64,000 nt of DNA, from assembly GCF_022458895.1 (NCBI RefSeq), contig NZ_JAINFL010000018.1:1-64000 (forward strand). The letters are read 5' to 3'. A program made the translations under genes and the position numbers. The notes beneath the pieces are model-generated. The model was not told where the DNA came from, did not search any database, and saw only the letters and a program-made list of their open reading frames with translations. Within the stretch, counting starts at the first letter, position 1. Each line of letters opens with the position of its first letter. The stretch comes from Roseihalotalea indica. Lineage in GTDB: Bacteria; Bacteroidota; Bacteroidia; Cytophagales; Cyclobacteriaceae. Shown here piece by piece: positions 45,129-52,679 of the stretch.

Positions 45129-46538
45129 ATGAATAGAAAAGTAACAGCGTTCCTATTATTCATCGCGGGTGCTATTGTAGCCTGCGAGCAATCAGAAGAA
45201 GATACCGTGGTTCCGGCTCCCGAAGCCTGCATACAAATCAGCGACACCGTGGTTCACGTAGGCGATTCGGTAACCCTATCTAGTTGTTCGTCTAATGCTT
45301 CTACCATCTTCTGGGATACTCCCTCGGGAGATACCGTATTTCTGGAGCAGTTTACGCATGCATTTAGCACTCCGGGCGACAAACGCATTAATCTGGTAGC
45401 CGAAAACGAAGCCGGGGAGAGAAGCTATAACTATGTTACAATAACCGTAACCGGCCAGGAGGGAAAGGTGTACAGTGCTCCCGAACTGGCGAATAATTAT
45501 TACCCTCAGGATATCGTCACCACGCCTGACCAAGGGTACCTGATTACTTACCGGCTGTGGCCTTCTGTTAGTAATGATCAGCAGCAACTCCGCATTGAGT
45601 CTTTCAATGCCGAGGCCGAGTATCAAAGCTCCTACGTGTTGCAGGTAGGGGGAGCCAATGTATTATACAGTGATATTTTAAAGCTATCGAATGGAAAAAT
45701 AGGGATTACCTGGTCCGATTACATTAGCGGACGTTCCGGCGGGCGCATGGCGTTTGGTGGAACGGACCTCAGCCAGTTTGAGATTATGGAAGTTGAGCCC
45801 CGCACGAGCGAACTGGGCTTTAAGGGGCTGTTAGAAAAGGATGAAACAGTTTATGCTTTCGGCTTTCAGGGCGGGGTCTACGACTTTGATCTGATCATTA
45901 GAAAAACCAACCTTGCCGGGGCTTTTATTGAAGACAAAACAATTGCCAAACCTGAGGTATCTCTCATGCCCCACACCATGCTAGCAACTGACGACGACGG
46001 GTTTATCATAGCGGGCCTGATGAGCACCAACGTTGGAAGCCAGTCTTCTCCTGAAGATAAAGTCTTTCTTTTCAAGACAGATGCCGATTTTAATATTGTT
46101 TGGGAAAAGTATTTTGGGACTACTGAGCAGTACGAATCTATCCATCAAGTTGTAGAAACTGCTGATGGCGCCCTGCTGTGCTACGGCTACAATGACCAAC
46201 TGTATTTTCAGCGCATCAGTGCCGATGGCGAAGAAGTGGTTGAGAAAACCATTGAGGTAGACCTGTCAAACCAGGCAGGCGATATGATTGATTATGGTAA
46301 TGGTTACCTGATTGCCACCGGCAGCACCCTACTAAAAACTGACTACGAGCTAAATACTCTCTCACAGAAATTCCTCAATCACCGAAGTAAAGCGGTAAAG
46401 ATTATCAGCCGGGCTGAGGGAGGGTTTACCCTATTGTCGGACATAGCAATAAGTAACTCGGAGGTGGGTACCAGCCCCTCTGGTGTATACATCGTGAAAC
46501 TTGATGAAGAAGGGGATATAGAGTATTTTATGGAGTAA
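45129..46538 (+). CDS. PKD-domain lipoprotein
   Basis: A 469-residue lipoprotein (MNRKVTAFLLFIAGAIVAC, acceptor Cys 19). A PKD-like domain at about 33-112 is marked by VHVGDSVTLSSCSSNASTIFWDTPSG...FTHAFSTPGDKRINLVAENEAG. The remainder (about 115-465) is built of repeated beta segments such as PQDIVTTPDQGYLITYRL, TMLATDDDGFIIAGLMS, VVETADGALLCYGYN and GGFTLLSDIAI, suggesting a propeller. It is probably on the cell surface or periplasmic outer-membrane face; ligand unknown. Confidence 0.75.
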   Translation: MNRKVTAFLLFIAGAIVACEQSEEDTVVPAPEACIQISDTVVHVGDSVTLSSCSSNASTIFWDTPSGDTVFLEQFTHAFSTPGDKRINLVAENEAGERSYNYVTITVTGQEGKVYSAPELANNYYPQDIVTTPDQGYLITYRLWPSVSNDQQQLRIESFNAEAEYQSSYVLQVGGANVLYSDILKLSNGKIGITWSDYISGRSGGRMAFGGTDLSQFEIMEVEPRTSELGFKGLLEKDETVYAFGFQGGVYDFDLIIRKTNLAGAFIEDKTIAKPEVSLMPHTMLATDDDGFIIAGLMSTNVGSQSSPEDKVFLFKTDADFNIVWEKYFGTTEQYESIHQVVETADGALLCYGYNDQLYFQRISADGEEVVEKTIEVDLSNQAGDMIDYGNGYLIATGSTLLKTDYELNTLSQKFLNHRSKAVKIISRAEGGFTLLSDIAISNSEVGTSPSGVYIVKLDEEGDIEYFME

Positions 46539-46631
46539 GCTTCTTGAAAAACTATATGCTGCCAGGCGAGAATAATTTTTTGGAATCCTTCCGGGCTATT
46601 CTGTATCTTCTGCCCCGAATAACTATTCGGC

Positions 46632-47261
46632 ATGAAAGAAGAAGTCCCTACCGATACACCGAAGAAAGCCTGGTTTCAGCAGTTGCCCCTTCGGATAGAA
46701 AAGAAGTTCTGGAACTCGGAGAAGATCATTAGCCTTTCTGCTTTTGTCGTCAGCATTGCCACGCTACTGGCGTTGCTGTACCAGATCCGTCTGTCTGGCG
46801 AGCAAAATGAGCTATCGCGGCAGCAGCAGTATGCATCCGTGTTGCCGTATGTGCAGGTATTCACCCAAACCCGCGACCCGGGACACTTTTCGGTTAGCCT
46901 GGTAAATAATGGAATAGGCCCGGCCTTTATTGATGAGATCCGGGTAGTATACGATGAACAGGTCTATCCCGGCGACTTATACTCTTTCAACTGGGAGGTC
47001 ATTGCCAAAAGAGATACTCTTTACTTTACCTATTCCAATATTACTGAGGGCCGGGTGATTCCCGCCGGGGAAACGATTGTGATGGCTGAAGTGGAAGGCG
47101 AACCAGCGATGCGAGATAAACTTATGTACTGATTTGCCTACGGCTCAAGCGGAGCCCGAGCTAAAATTGAAGTCATCTATTCTTCCGTGTATGACGAGCA
47201 GTGGATCACCAGTGGGATTGTAGCAATCCCTAAATTACTTTCCAGTGACCCGGATAACTAG
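46632..47261 (+). pseudogene. Membrane-anchored protein interrupted by an in-frame TGA
   Basis: The first 166 residues have one TM segment (SLSAFVVSIATLLALLYQIRL, about 34-54), a short coiled coil and a periplasmic beta domain (YVQVFTQTRDPGHFSVSLVNNGIGPAFIDEIRVVY). A TGA stands at 47130-47132, directly after DKLMY. The same frame then continues for 42 codons (FAYGSSGARAKIEVIYSSVY, then DEQW) to a TAG at 47259-47261. This tail reads like a real protein end; related proteins have an IEICYxSVYGDxW-type segment near the C-terminus. TGG to TGA (Trp to stop) explains it. The gene may be inactive, the truncated protein may function, or the base may be an error. Confidence 0.65.
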
Positions 47262-47282
47262 GAACAACCTTCCTCCCAAAAC

Positions 47283-48041
47283 CTACAGTTCTTCTAAAAG
47301 CTCCCGGCTTTGCTCACGATACGCTCCTTCCCGTTGAGATAACTCCGTCAGTAGGGCTTTGGCTGGTTCTACTTCATTGTTTTGCAAGTAAGCCAGAGCT
47401 AGATACCACTGGGCATCGGCATTGTAGGTTGAACTACCCGTTTCGGTAACTCGGCTTAGGTAGTCAATGGCTTCCGGGGCTTGTTCATTTGCCAGCGAAG
47501 CCACTCCCAGGTAATAGTTAAGAGTGTCGTTCGTTGGGTCGGCTTGCAGCAGGGGTTGCCACCATTGTACAGCTTCGGCATATTCTTCCATTTTGTAAGA
47601 CACCATACCTTCGGCAAAATCAGTATTTTCACTATAGCCCAACGTGGTGGGCAAACCGGCAGCCGGGGTAAAATAGGCAGCGTACAGCGACTCGGGGCTG
47701 GACGACTGCTGCATGAAGAACCACCATCCGGCCAGAATCAGTAGGGCTACCGAAGCGGCAACGGCCATATAGGGTAATCTGCGCCGAGGCTGCATGGGCA
47801 CCACCGGGGTTTCTTCCTCCTCTTCTTTTCCCTGCTCTTCACTAAAATTTTCCTGGTGAATGTTTTCCAGCAGTTGCCGGACTGATTCGGTTTCAATAGA
47901 GGAAATCAACTGGCGTTGCAGAGTTACCTCTTCCCGCAGCGTTTCGTCTTCGCGCATGTCGGCTTCAAACTGCTCGCGCTCAGCGGGGGTAAGTGTTCCC
48001 TGTAAGTAGCCCTCTATTCTTTCAAATGTCAGTTCATCCAT
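47283..48041 (-). CDS. Single-pass anti-sigma-like protein with periplasmic TPR domain
   Basis: 252 residues. The cytoplasmic N-terminus (ELTFERIEGYLQGTLTPAEREQFEADM) has the zinc-free anti-sigma layout common in Bacteroidota, where a short helix bundle precedes one TM (PYMAVAASVALLILAGWWFF, about 89-108). The periplasmic part carries TPR-like helices (EGMVSYKMEEYAEAVQWWQP, LNYYLGVASLANEQAPEAIDYL, AQWYLALAYLQNNEVEPAKAL). It is encoded 12 bp after the ECF sigma gene, so it is very likely that factor's membrane regulator. The TPR domain could sense a periplasmic protein, for instance one encoded in the same cluster. This is inference from order and domains. Confidence 0.78.
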   Translation of the reverse strand: MDELTFERIEGYLQGTLTPAEREQFEADMREDETLREEVTLQRQLISSIETESVRQLLENIHQENFSEEQGKEEEEETPVVPMQPRRRLPYMAVAASVALLILAGWWFFMQQSSSPESLYAAYFTPAAGLPTTLGYSENTDFAEGMVSYKMEEYAEAVQWWQPLLQADPTNDTLNYYLGVASLANEQAPEAIDYLSRVTETGSSTYNADAQWYLALAYLQNNEVEPAKALLTELSQREGAYREQSRELLEEL

Positions 48042-48053
48042 GATTTCCGAATC

Positions 48054-48623
48054 TTATGATAAGACAATCTTTTTAAGCCGCTGCATGCAGCGATACTTTT
48101 CGTTTTTAGCAGTAGCCTCGCCGATACCCATCACCTGGGCAATATCCTGTAAGCTTTCTTTCAGGAAGTAGAAGCGTTTCAGCAAGTCCTGGCAACGTTC
48201 GCCTAGCTGGGCAAATTGCTGTTGAAACTGCTGTTGGTCTTCTCGGTCTATCCAGTCAACCAGCACTTCGGCTTCGGCCGCTGGTTCTACGTAGTCCTCT
48301 TTCTTTATCTCATAGCGGTGGCTGGCTTTCTTCATCCGGTCCATCCAGCGTAGTTTACAGATCTGGATGAGGTAGGTGCTCATCTTCACATTTTCGCGAA
48401 GCTGATAGGTGCCCGACCGGATATTATTCCACAGGGCAATGACCCCTTCCTGAAAAACATCCTTGGCATCATCTTCACTTCCCCCATACTGTTTTACCTG
48501 CTGCCGCACTGCCGGAAAATTTTTAGTGTAAATAAATTCAAAAGCCGGTGCTTCGTTGTTCAGTAATGCCTCATAAAGCGACTGATCGGTATAACCAGGT
48601 AGTTTAGCAGTTCGGGTCGGCAT
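48054..48623 (-). CDS. ECF-type RNA polymerase sigma factor of the secreted-paralog cluster
   Basis: A 189-residue sigma factor. Region 2 (APAFEFIYTKNFPAVRQQVKQYGGSEDDAKDVFQEGVIALW) and region 4 (LGERCQDLLKRFYFLKESLQDIAQVMGIGEATAKNEKYRC) are both present. This is the sub-family that usually pairs with a TM-TPR partner, as here. The start MPTRTAKLPG (48623) is chosen because the upstream extension to 48689 includes the predicted promoter region (48645-48672). A promoter-like motif related to that in front of the neighbouring genes precedes it, so it may activate its own expression. Its likely targets are the genes between 48740 and 55263. Confidence 0.85.
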   Translation of the reverse strand: MPTRTAKLPGYTDQSLYEALLNNEAPAFEFIYTKNFPAVRQQVKQYGGSEDDAKDVFQEGVIALWNNIRSGTYQLRENVKMSTYLIQICKLRWMDRMKKASHRYEIKKEDYVEPAAEAEVLVDWIDREDQQQFQQQFAQLGERCQDLLKRFYFLKESLQDIAQVMGIGEATAKNEKYRCMQRLKKIVLS

Positions 48624-48644
48624 AATCACAGTAAGTAGTTTGTC

Positions 48645-48672
48645 AATAGCCTCAAACCAGGGGAGGCTCAAA
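48645..48672 (-). promoter_or_regulatory. Putative ECF promoter of the sigma-factor gene (weak match)
   Basis: Minus strand TTTGAGCCT-N13-GCTATT, then GACA. Spacing equals that of the stronger sites of the cluster, but the upstream box shares only the AGCCT/ACCT end. It lies 21 nt before the start codon. Confidence 0.4.
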
Positions 48673-48739
48673 CTGTGAAATATAAGCATTAATGCGTTTA
48701 ATCCAACCCGGAGTTTATCCTATTGGCTAAACCGTACTG

Positions 48740-49015
48740 CTATTTTCGCTTTGCTCTGCTCATTCTGCGCTTTCCTCTCAATGGTTGTGTTGAGAAGCCA
48801 TCCGGGTTTCCAGCATAAGGCACTTTTCCTAATTCCCCAACAGCCAGCTCATCGGGCCAACTCGGCAATAAAGTAACTCCATATGTCATCACCGGATTTT
48901 TTACCCAGGATTCACCAAGCAGATGCGCAACCGGAAAACCGGAAATGAAGCAGAAGGCCACCAGCCAGATAATAATTTGCATTTTAGTGTACTGTACCGC
49001 TTTCAGGGTTTTCAT
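48740..49015 (-). CDS. Small membrane or secreted protein (91 residues), unknown
   Basis: MKTLKAVQYTKMQ is followed by one hydrophobic segment (IIIWLVAFCFISGFPVAHLL, about 14-33), then a Pro/Gly-containing tail ending in a basic stretch (GKRRMSRAKRK). No family recognised. It has its own strong copy of the cluster promoter motif (49046-49073), 30 nt before the start codon, which supports it being a real gene and a member of the regulon. It lies between the cysteine peptidase and the sigma gene on the same strand. Confidence 0.6.
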   Translation of the reverse strand: MKTLKAVQYTKMQIIIWLVAFCFISGFPVAHLLGESWVKNPVMTYGVTLLPSWPDELAVGELGKVPYAGNPDGFSTQPLRGKRRMSRAKRK

Positions 49016-49045
49016 ATCGTTAGCGTTTTTGTGCCTTCATTAATA

Positions 49046-49073
49046 GATAGAGAATATCAGCAAAAGGTCATCA
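49046..49073 (-). promoter_or_regulatory. Putative ECF promoter (TGATGACCT-N13-TCTATC)
   Basis: Exact TGATGACCT and TCTATC with 13 nt between, 30 nt upstream of the 91-residue protein gene. An AT-rich tract lies upstream. One of six strong copies in the cluster. Confidence 0.7.
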
Positions 49074-49198
49074 GGTAACCGTAGACATTATTCAGATTTT
49101 TAATAGGAAGCGAGCTACAGGAGGCAGGCGCTACTCCTAACAACCTCCTGCTCACTGCCTTTTTATATAATAACCGGAACAAACTCTGATAGGCCTAC

Positions 49199-49738
49199 TT
49201 AGTAAGCTGCCAGTACCGGAGTACCCACCACCACGGAATAGTTCCACTTCCAGGCGCTGTACAGTTGCTGAGGAGATTGTTGATAGGTTTGCCCGGTGGC
49301 CGGATCGCTCACCAGGATCATCCCACTCCCCTGACCCTGCCAGGACGCCAGGCCTTGTAATATGATAAAATGGCCTACATTGGGATTGTTACTGGGGTTG
49401 ACTAGGGCAATCAGTTTCCAGCCGCCCTTTAGGGTAGAAAAAAGCTGATCCGCCGAGGCTGGGTACCCTACCTCCCAGGCTCTGAACTGGTACGATTGCA
49501 GCAACTGCACCACTTCCCGAACATGAGCGGGCCGGTTTTGAGGCGATCCCGTCAGACGGGCTACAATCTCGGTCTGGCTCTGGTGTACATTGGCCTGAGC
49601 CAGCACACTCTGCACGCAGGCGGCCCAGCACCACATGGTGTTTTCCTGCTGTCTGATCTGGGCGTAACTCTGGGAAAAAGCCAGAATAATCAGGAGAGTT
49701 AAACCGTATCGTTGTATCTTTTTTAGTATGGTTTTCAT
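49199..49738 (-). CDS. Secreted papain/C39-like cysteine peptidase
   Basis: 179 residues: signal peptide (YGLTLLIILAFSQSYAQ, about 11-27), then a compact papain-like fold. The catalytic site is visible: QQENTMWCWAACVQ with nucleophile Cys at 37, His in VGHFIILQ (about 123) and Asp in LVSDPATG (about 145). This resembles the Peptidase_C39-like / papain-like (PF12385 type) families, and the enzyme should act outside the cytoplasm. The start at MKTILKK (49738) gives a normal signal peptide; an upstream ATG adds 13 residues. It follows the 70-residue secreted peptide gene by 57 bp and has only a degenerate promoter-like sequence of its own, so it is probably co-transcribed with that peptide. Candidate substrates are the neighbouring secreted proteins. 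Confidence 0.82.
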   Translation of the reverse strand: MKTILKKIQRYGLTLLIILAFSQSYAQIRQQENTMWCWAACVQSVLAQANVHQSQTEIVARLTGSPQNRPAHVREVVQLLQSYQFRAWEVGYPASADQLFSTLKGGWKLIALVNPSNNPNVGHFIILQGLASWQGQGSGMILVSDPATGQTYQQSPQQLYSAWKWNYSVVVGTPVLAAY

Positions 49739-49795
49739 CTGGAAGGATATTAAAGTTTTGACAGACCCGGTGTCCATTAGAGACCACTCCGGGGG

Positions 49796-50008
49796 TTACT
49801 TTTTGTCGCTTGGGTGCGTATCAGACGTTTTGGCCAGGTAGAGGGTATCTATAAGCGCCTCGGTATGGCTGGGAGAAGTTATCGGGGCAGTGTACTGTAA
49901 TTGTTTGCCTCCGGCTGAGCTTGAGGTTGTTTTCCCTTGATTATTAATACCAGAGAAGACCTTCATCACAACAATTAGCAATAGTATGAGTATGCGGGCG
50001 TAAGTCAT
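49796..50008 (-). CDS. Small secreted peptide (70 residues), unknown
   Basis: MTYARILILLLIVVMKVFSG is a signal-like N-terminus, followed by a Ser/Thr/Gly-rich, disordered-looking tail (GKTTSSSAGGKQLQYTAPIT...SDTHPSDKK). No family recognised. It has the cluster promoter at 50049-50076 and the same ACTACC-ATG context seen before three of the paralogs, which argues that this start is correct. It is next to the cysteine peptidase and could be a propeptide, inhibitor or substrate; none of these is shown. Confidence 0.65.
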   Translation of the reverse strand: MTYARILILLLIVVMKVFSGINNQGKTTSSSAGGKQLQYTAPITSPSHTEALIDTLYLAKTSDTHPSDKK

Positions 50009-50048
50009 GGTAGTATCGTCTTTTGAAATATGGTTTTGTATACTTATT

Positions 50049-50076
50049 GATAGCCCGGGCCCGGCATAAGTCATCA
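50049..50076 (-). promoter_or_regulatory. Putative ECF promoter (TGATGACTT-N13-GCTATC)
   Basis: One mismatch in each box relative to the cluster consensus, 13 nt spacer kept; 40 nt upstream of the 70-residue peptide start. An A-rich tract (GTGAAAAAAAAGC) lies upstream. Confidence 0.65.
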
Positions 50077-50144
50077 ACCGGCAAGCTTTTTTTTCACTAT
50101 AATGGGCTCTCCCTGAGGTGGGACGCCAGTGAATAGTATTCCAT

Positions 50145-50177
50145 AAAAAAACCCATCGTACTGGCACACGACGGGTT
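50145..50177 (-). terminator. Intrinsic terminator of paralog 1
   Basis: Minus strand AACCCGTCGT pairs with ACGATGGGTT (one G-T pair) around GTGCCAGT, followed by a T-run. Located 23 bp after the stop of the gene at 50201. Confidence 0.9.
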
Positions 50178-50200
50178 CTGAGGGGCTGGTTAAAAAACCA

Positions 50201-51196
50201 TTAGTACGGAGGTGGTGATATGGTTTCTCCTTCTTCTGAGGGTACATAATTTTCATAATACTGTTTATCATCAGGATAATAATTCTGGTTCTGACCGGGG
50301 TATTCATTCGGGCTTTGCTGGCGAATCTGGTTAAGATACTCGGTGTGCCGATTTTGGTTGTCGTTAGTATTATAATTCCCCTCGTTTCCGTAGGCTCCCA
50401 TTGCCTTTTGCTGGATCTGCTGGAGGCGTTGCTGATACTGAGGGTTGGGCTGAAAACTGTTGCCAATCTGCTCGCTGACCATGAGTGCCTGGGAGAGCTG
50501 GTTGGCCGGACTAATCGTCAGGCTCACTTGTATGGTTCCCATATTGGGCATGTTAGCTGGGGTAAGATGGACGATAGAAACCATGCCCTGATAAGGTTGC
50601 CCGTTGCGGTTACCGGAGATCGGAGCTTCCAGGCACTCCAGTTTAAAACCTTGGCTGGCAACGGTCTGGGCATATTGCTGTAGCATCTGGTTCCGTTGCA
50701 TACGCGCACTGGGGGTAGGACGACCCAGGTTCGGCTGGTTCAGCTCACCCTGCAAACCGGCCATCACCATTTGTCGCCAGCTTTGTTCAAAGTTGGTTCC
50801 CATCATGGGGGCATACTGGGCCATTCCTAATGAGCGCAAAAGTTCGCCCTGTGGCCCTACAATATCCATCTTCTGGCTCATCGGCTGGCCGGTTGAAGGA
50901 TTGGTCGCCACGTCCTGCACGATCTGCCATCCGGCCGGAACGATGTAGGAGCCCATAGGCATTTGTAATCCTTTGTCGTATATAACCACTTTCTGTCCTT
51001 GCCCAGCGACTGAGTTTTCCGGCATACTCGAGGGATATTGAGGGTTGGAAGAGGGGTATTGCCCGGAAGGATTCCCAGAAGGGTTGTCACCATAACCAGG
51101 CTGGCTTATGGCGGGGCCGACTACGGCGATGATTAGTAATACAAGCATCAGCATGAAGAAGGCCGGGGGTTGGGATAATACTTTAATAGCTTTCAT
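50201..51196 (-). CDS. Secreted protein, paralog 1 of 4, unknown function
   Basis: 331 residues. The start MKAIKVLSQPPAFFMLMLVL (51196) gives a signal/TM; the upstream extension is ignored because the promoter lies inside it. A Pro/Ser/Asn/Gln-rich linker leads to the shared domain (about 70-270): KVVIYDKGLQMPMGSYIVP, GWQIVQDVATNPSTGQP, MDIVGPQGELLRSLGMAQY, FEQSWRQMVMAGLQGEL, then LECLEAPISGNRNGQPYQG and the segment ending NPQYQQRLQQIQQKAM. The C-terminal 60 residues are Asn/Gln/Tyr-rich and differ from paralogs 3 and 4. No known family was recognised. It has its own promoter motif and terminator. Confidence 0.75.
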   Translation of the reverse strand: MKAIKVLSQPPAFFMLMLVLLIIAVVGPAISQPGYGDNPSGNPSGQYPSSNPQYPSSMPENSVAGQGQKVVIYDKGLQMPMGSYIVPAGWQIVQDVATNPSTGQPMSQKMDIVGPQGELLRSLGMAQYAPMMGTNFEQSWRQMVMAGLQGELNQPNLGRPTPSARMQRNQMLQQYAQTVASQGFKLECLEAPISGNRNGQPYQGMVSIVHLTPANMPNMGTIQVSLTISPANQLSQALMVSEQIGNSFQPNPQYQQRLQQIQQKAMGAYGNEGNYNTNDNQNRHTEYLNQIRQQSPNEYPGQNQNYYPDDKQYYENYVPSEEGETISPPPY

Positions 51197-51236
51197 GATC
51201 GGTACGTTTAGTCGTGTTTGGTTCTGTTTGTCTATT

Positions 51237-51264
51237 GATAGAGGAAGCCTATAGCAGGTCATCA
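51237..51264 (-). promoter_or_regulatory. Putative ECF promoter (TGATGACCT-N13-TCTATC)
   Basis: Exact upstream box, 13 nt spacer, TCTATC, 40 nt upstream of paralog 1. Preceded by ATTTTTTGCGGCTG, closely like the sequence ahead of paralog 3 (ATTTTTTACCTGCTG). Confidence 0.75.
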
Positions 51265-51339
51265 CAGCCGCAAAAAATTATTGGTTTTTTCTGATGTAAG
51301 CACCAATGCTTTTTTAGAGCAATCCGATATTCAGATCAT

Positions 51340-51367
51340 AAAAAAACCACTGCAAGGCTTACAGTGG
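51340..51367 (-). terminator. Intrinsic terminator of paralog 2
   Basis: Minus strand CCACTG-N9-CAGTGG followed by seven T residues, 32 bp after the stop at 51400. Confidence 0.9.
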
Positions 51368-51399
51368 GGACACTCAGATTAGCGTAATGAAGCAAAAAC

Positions 51400-52401
51400 T
51401 TACCAGTTATTCTGATCTTCAATCGGCACCCAATCACTCATGTTGGAAGGGGTGTAGGGGGTACTATCATTAGGCTCATAGTGGTCAGCATGACGCAGGC
51501 TTTCCAGGTACGAACAGACGCAGCTGCTGTCTGCTAAGGAATAATTTATCATCTTTCGCCTTTCGCTCCATCGCTTTAACTCTCCGGTCTTTTCATCCCG
51601 GTAAAAATCATCATGAAGGTAGTTGTACGATGCCTGCGCCAGATACTCCTGAATCTGGATCCGGCATGACGCATACAGGGGGTTCTCCTGAAAGCTGGTG
51701 TCTATGGCTTCAACCGTTTGCATCATCTGGGGAAATTGCTCTTCCGGGCAAATGGCAAAGCTTACGCTGAGCATGCCCAGTGTGGGCATTGAAGATTGAG
51801 TTAAATCAGAGATCAGTACGGTTCCCCGGTAGGCTTTTCCGTGGCGATGTCCCGAAATATCGGCTTCCCGGTAGGTTAGCGTCATACCCTGATGATAGGC
51901 TGATTGGATTTGCTCCTGCACCCTTTTATTTCGTTGCATGCGCTCGCTGGGCTTAAAATCACCTAAGACAAGCTGATCAAGCTCAGGCTGCAAATAGTGC
52001 ATGATGGTGTCTCTCCAGGGTTGCTCCCTACCTTCTCCGTGATCATAAGCAATACTATTGAACATGCGGCTAAACTCCCCCTGTGGTCCTATGAAATCCA
52101 AACTGAATCTCTGGAAGCTACCGTTATAAGGATCAGTAGCAATGTCCTGCATCACCTTCCACCCTTCCGGAACTATATACGACCCGATGGATAATTGCAG
52201 GCTCTGATCGTAAATGTCTACCTTCCGACCCCAACCGTTTATCTGACTTAGGCTGTCTACAATGAGGCTATCCGGAAAAAGAAAATCCCGGTGCTTAGTA
52301 TGCTCACCTCTCTGATAAAAGGATGAACTGAAAGTTAAAGCCAATAAACAGACGATGATCATCGGTAGCTGGCTGCGAAATAAACTCTTAAAAGATTTCA
52401 T
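51400..52401 (-). CDS. Secreted protein, paralog 2 of 4, most divergent member
   Basis: 333 residues from MKSFKSLFRSQLP (52401), followed by a hydrophobic segment (MIIVCLLALTFSS). The shared domain is present but diverged: KVDIYDQSLQLSIGSYIVP, GWKVMQDIATDP, LDFIGPQGEFSRMF, LTYREADISGHRHGKAYRG, and ISDLTQSSMPTLGMLSVSF. The C-terminus is unlike the others, with a Cys-containing SLADSSCVCSYLESL segment. Upstream in-frame codons back to 52560 are leader, not protein: they lack the conserved MKSFK start and sit next to the promoter. The leader is longer (160 nt) than in the other members and contains several GTGCAATG words. Confidence 0.72.
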   Translation of the reverse strand: MKSFKSLFRSQLPMIIVCLLALTFSSSFYQRGEHTKHRDFLFPDSLIVDSLSQINGWGRKVDIYDQSLQLSIGSYIVPEGWKVMQDIATDPYNGSFQRFSLDFIGPQGEFSRMFNSIAYDHGEGREQPWRDTIMHYLQPELDQLVLGDFKPSERMQRNKRVQEQIQSAYHQGMTLTYREADISGHRHGKAYRGTVLISDLTQSSMPTLGMLSVSFAICPEEQFPQMMQTVEAIDTSFQENPLYASCRIQIQEYLAQASYNYLHDDFYRDEKTGELKRWSERRKMINYSLADSSCVCSYLESLRHADHYEPNDSTPYTPSNMSDWVPIEDQNNW

Positions 52402-52561
52402 GGTAGTTATATTTAAGAAGGGGTGAATAGGCAGGGAGCTGGGAGGTTGGCGCCAGGGGTAAGCAGAGAGATAACAATGTGCGGGGCACCCCGTGCAATG
52501 TGCAATGCCGCCATGGAATGGTGCAATGTGCAAATTCAAACAATTTAGCAATTTAACCATT

Positions 52562-52589
52562 TATAGAACTCTGGTGGTTGAGGCCATCA
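52562..52589 (-). promoter_or_regulatory. Putative ECF promoter (TGATGGCCT-N13-TCTATA)
   Basis: One change in the upstream box (A to G), 13 nt spacer, exact TCTATA. It stands 160 nt before paralog 2, and an insertion-like stretch of GTGCAATG repeats lies between. Confidence 0.65.
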
Positions 52590-52613
52590 TTACTCCAGAG
52601 TCTTTTTCTCACC

Positions 52614-52645
52614 AAAAAACCCACCGGGCAAGTGCCTGATGGGTT
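52614..52645 (-). terminator. Intrinsic terminator of paralog 3
   Basis: Minus strand AACCCA pairs with TGGGTT, with an inner GGCA/TGCC pairing, followed by T6. Located 34 bp after the stop at 52680. Confidence 0.9.
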
Positions 52646-52679
52646 TAAGGGTAGGAAAGATTAACAGTTAATTAGTTGA

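Noticed and set aside
47130..47132. Selenocysteine codon at the in-frame TGA
   Set aside because: No stem-loop typical of a bacterial SECIS was recognised directly after the TGA, relatives suggest Trp at this point, and no sel genes are in the window.
49760..49790. Separate copy of the cluster promoter in front of the cysteine peptidase gene
   Set aside because: Only TCTGTC resembles the downstream box, and the upstream box and spacing do not fit; co-transcription with the preceding peptide gene (57 bp gap) is more likely.
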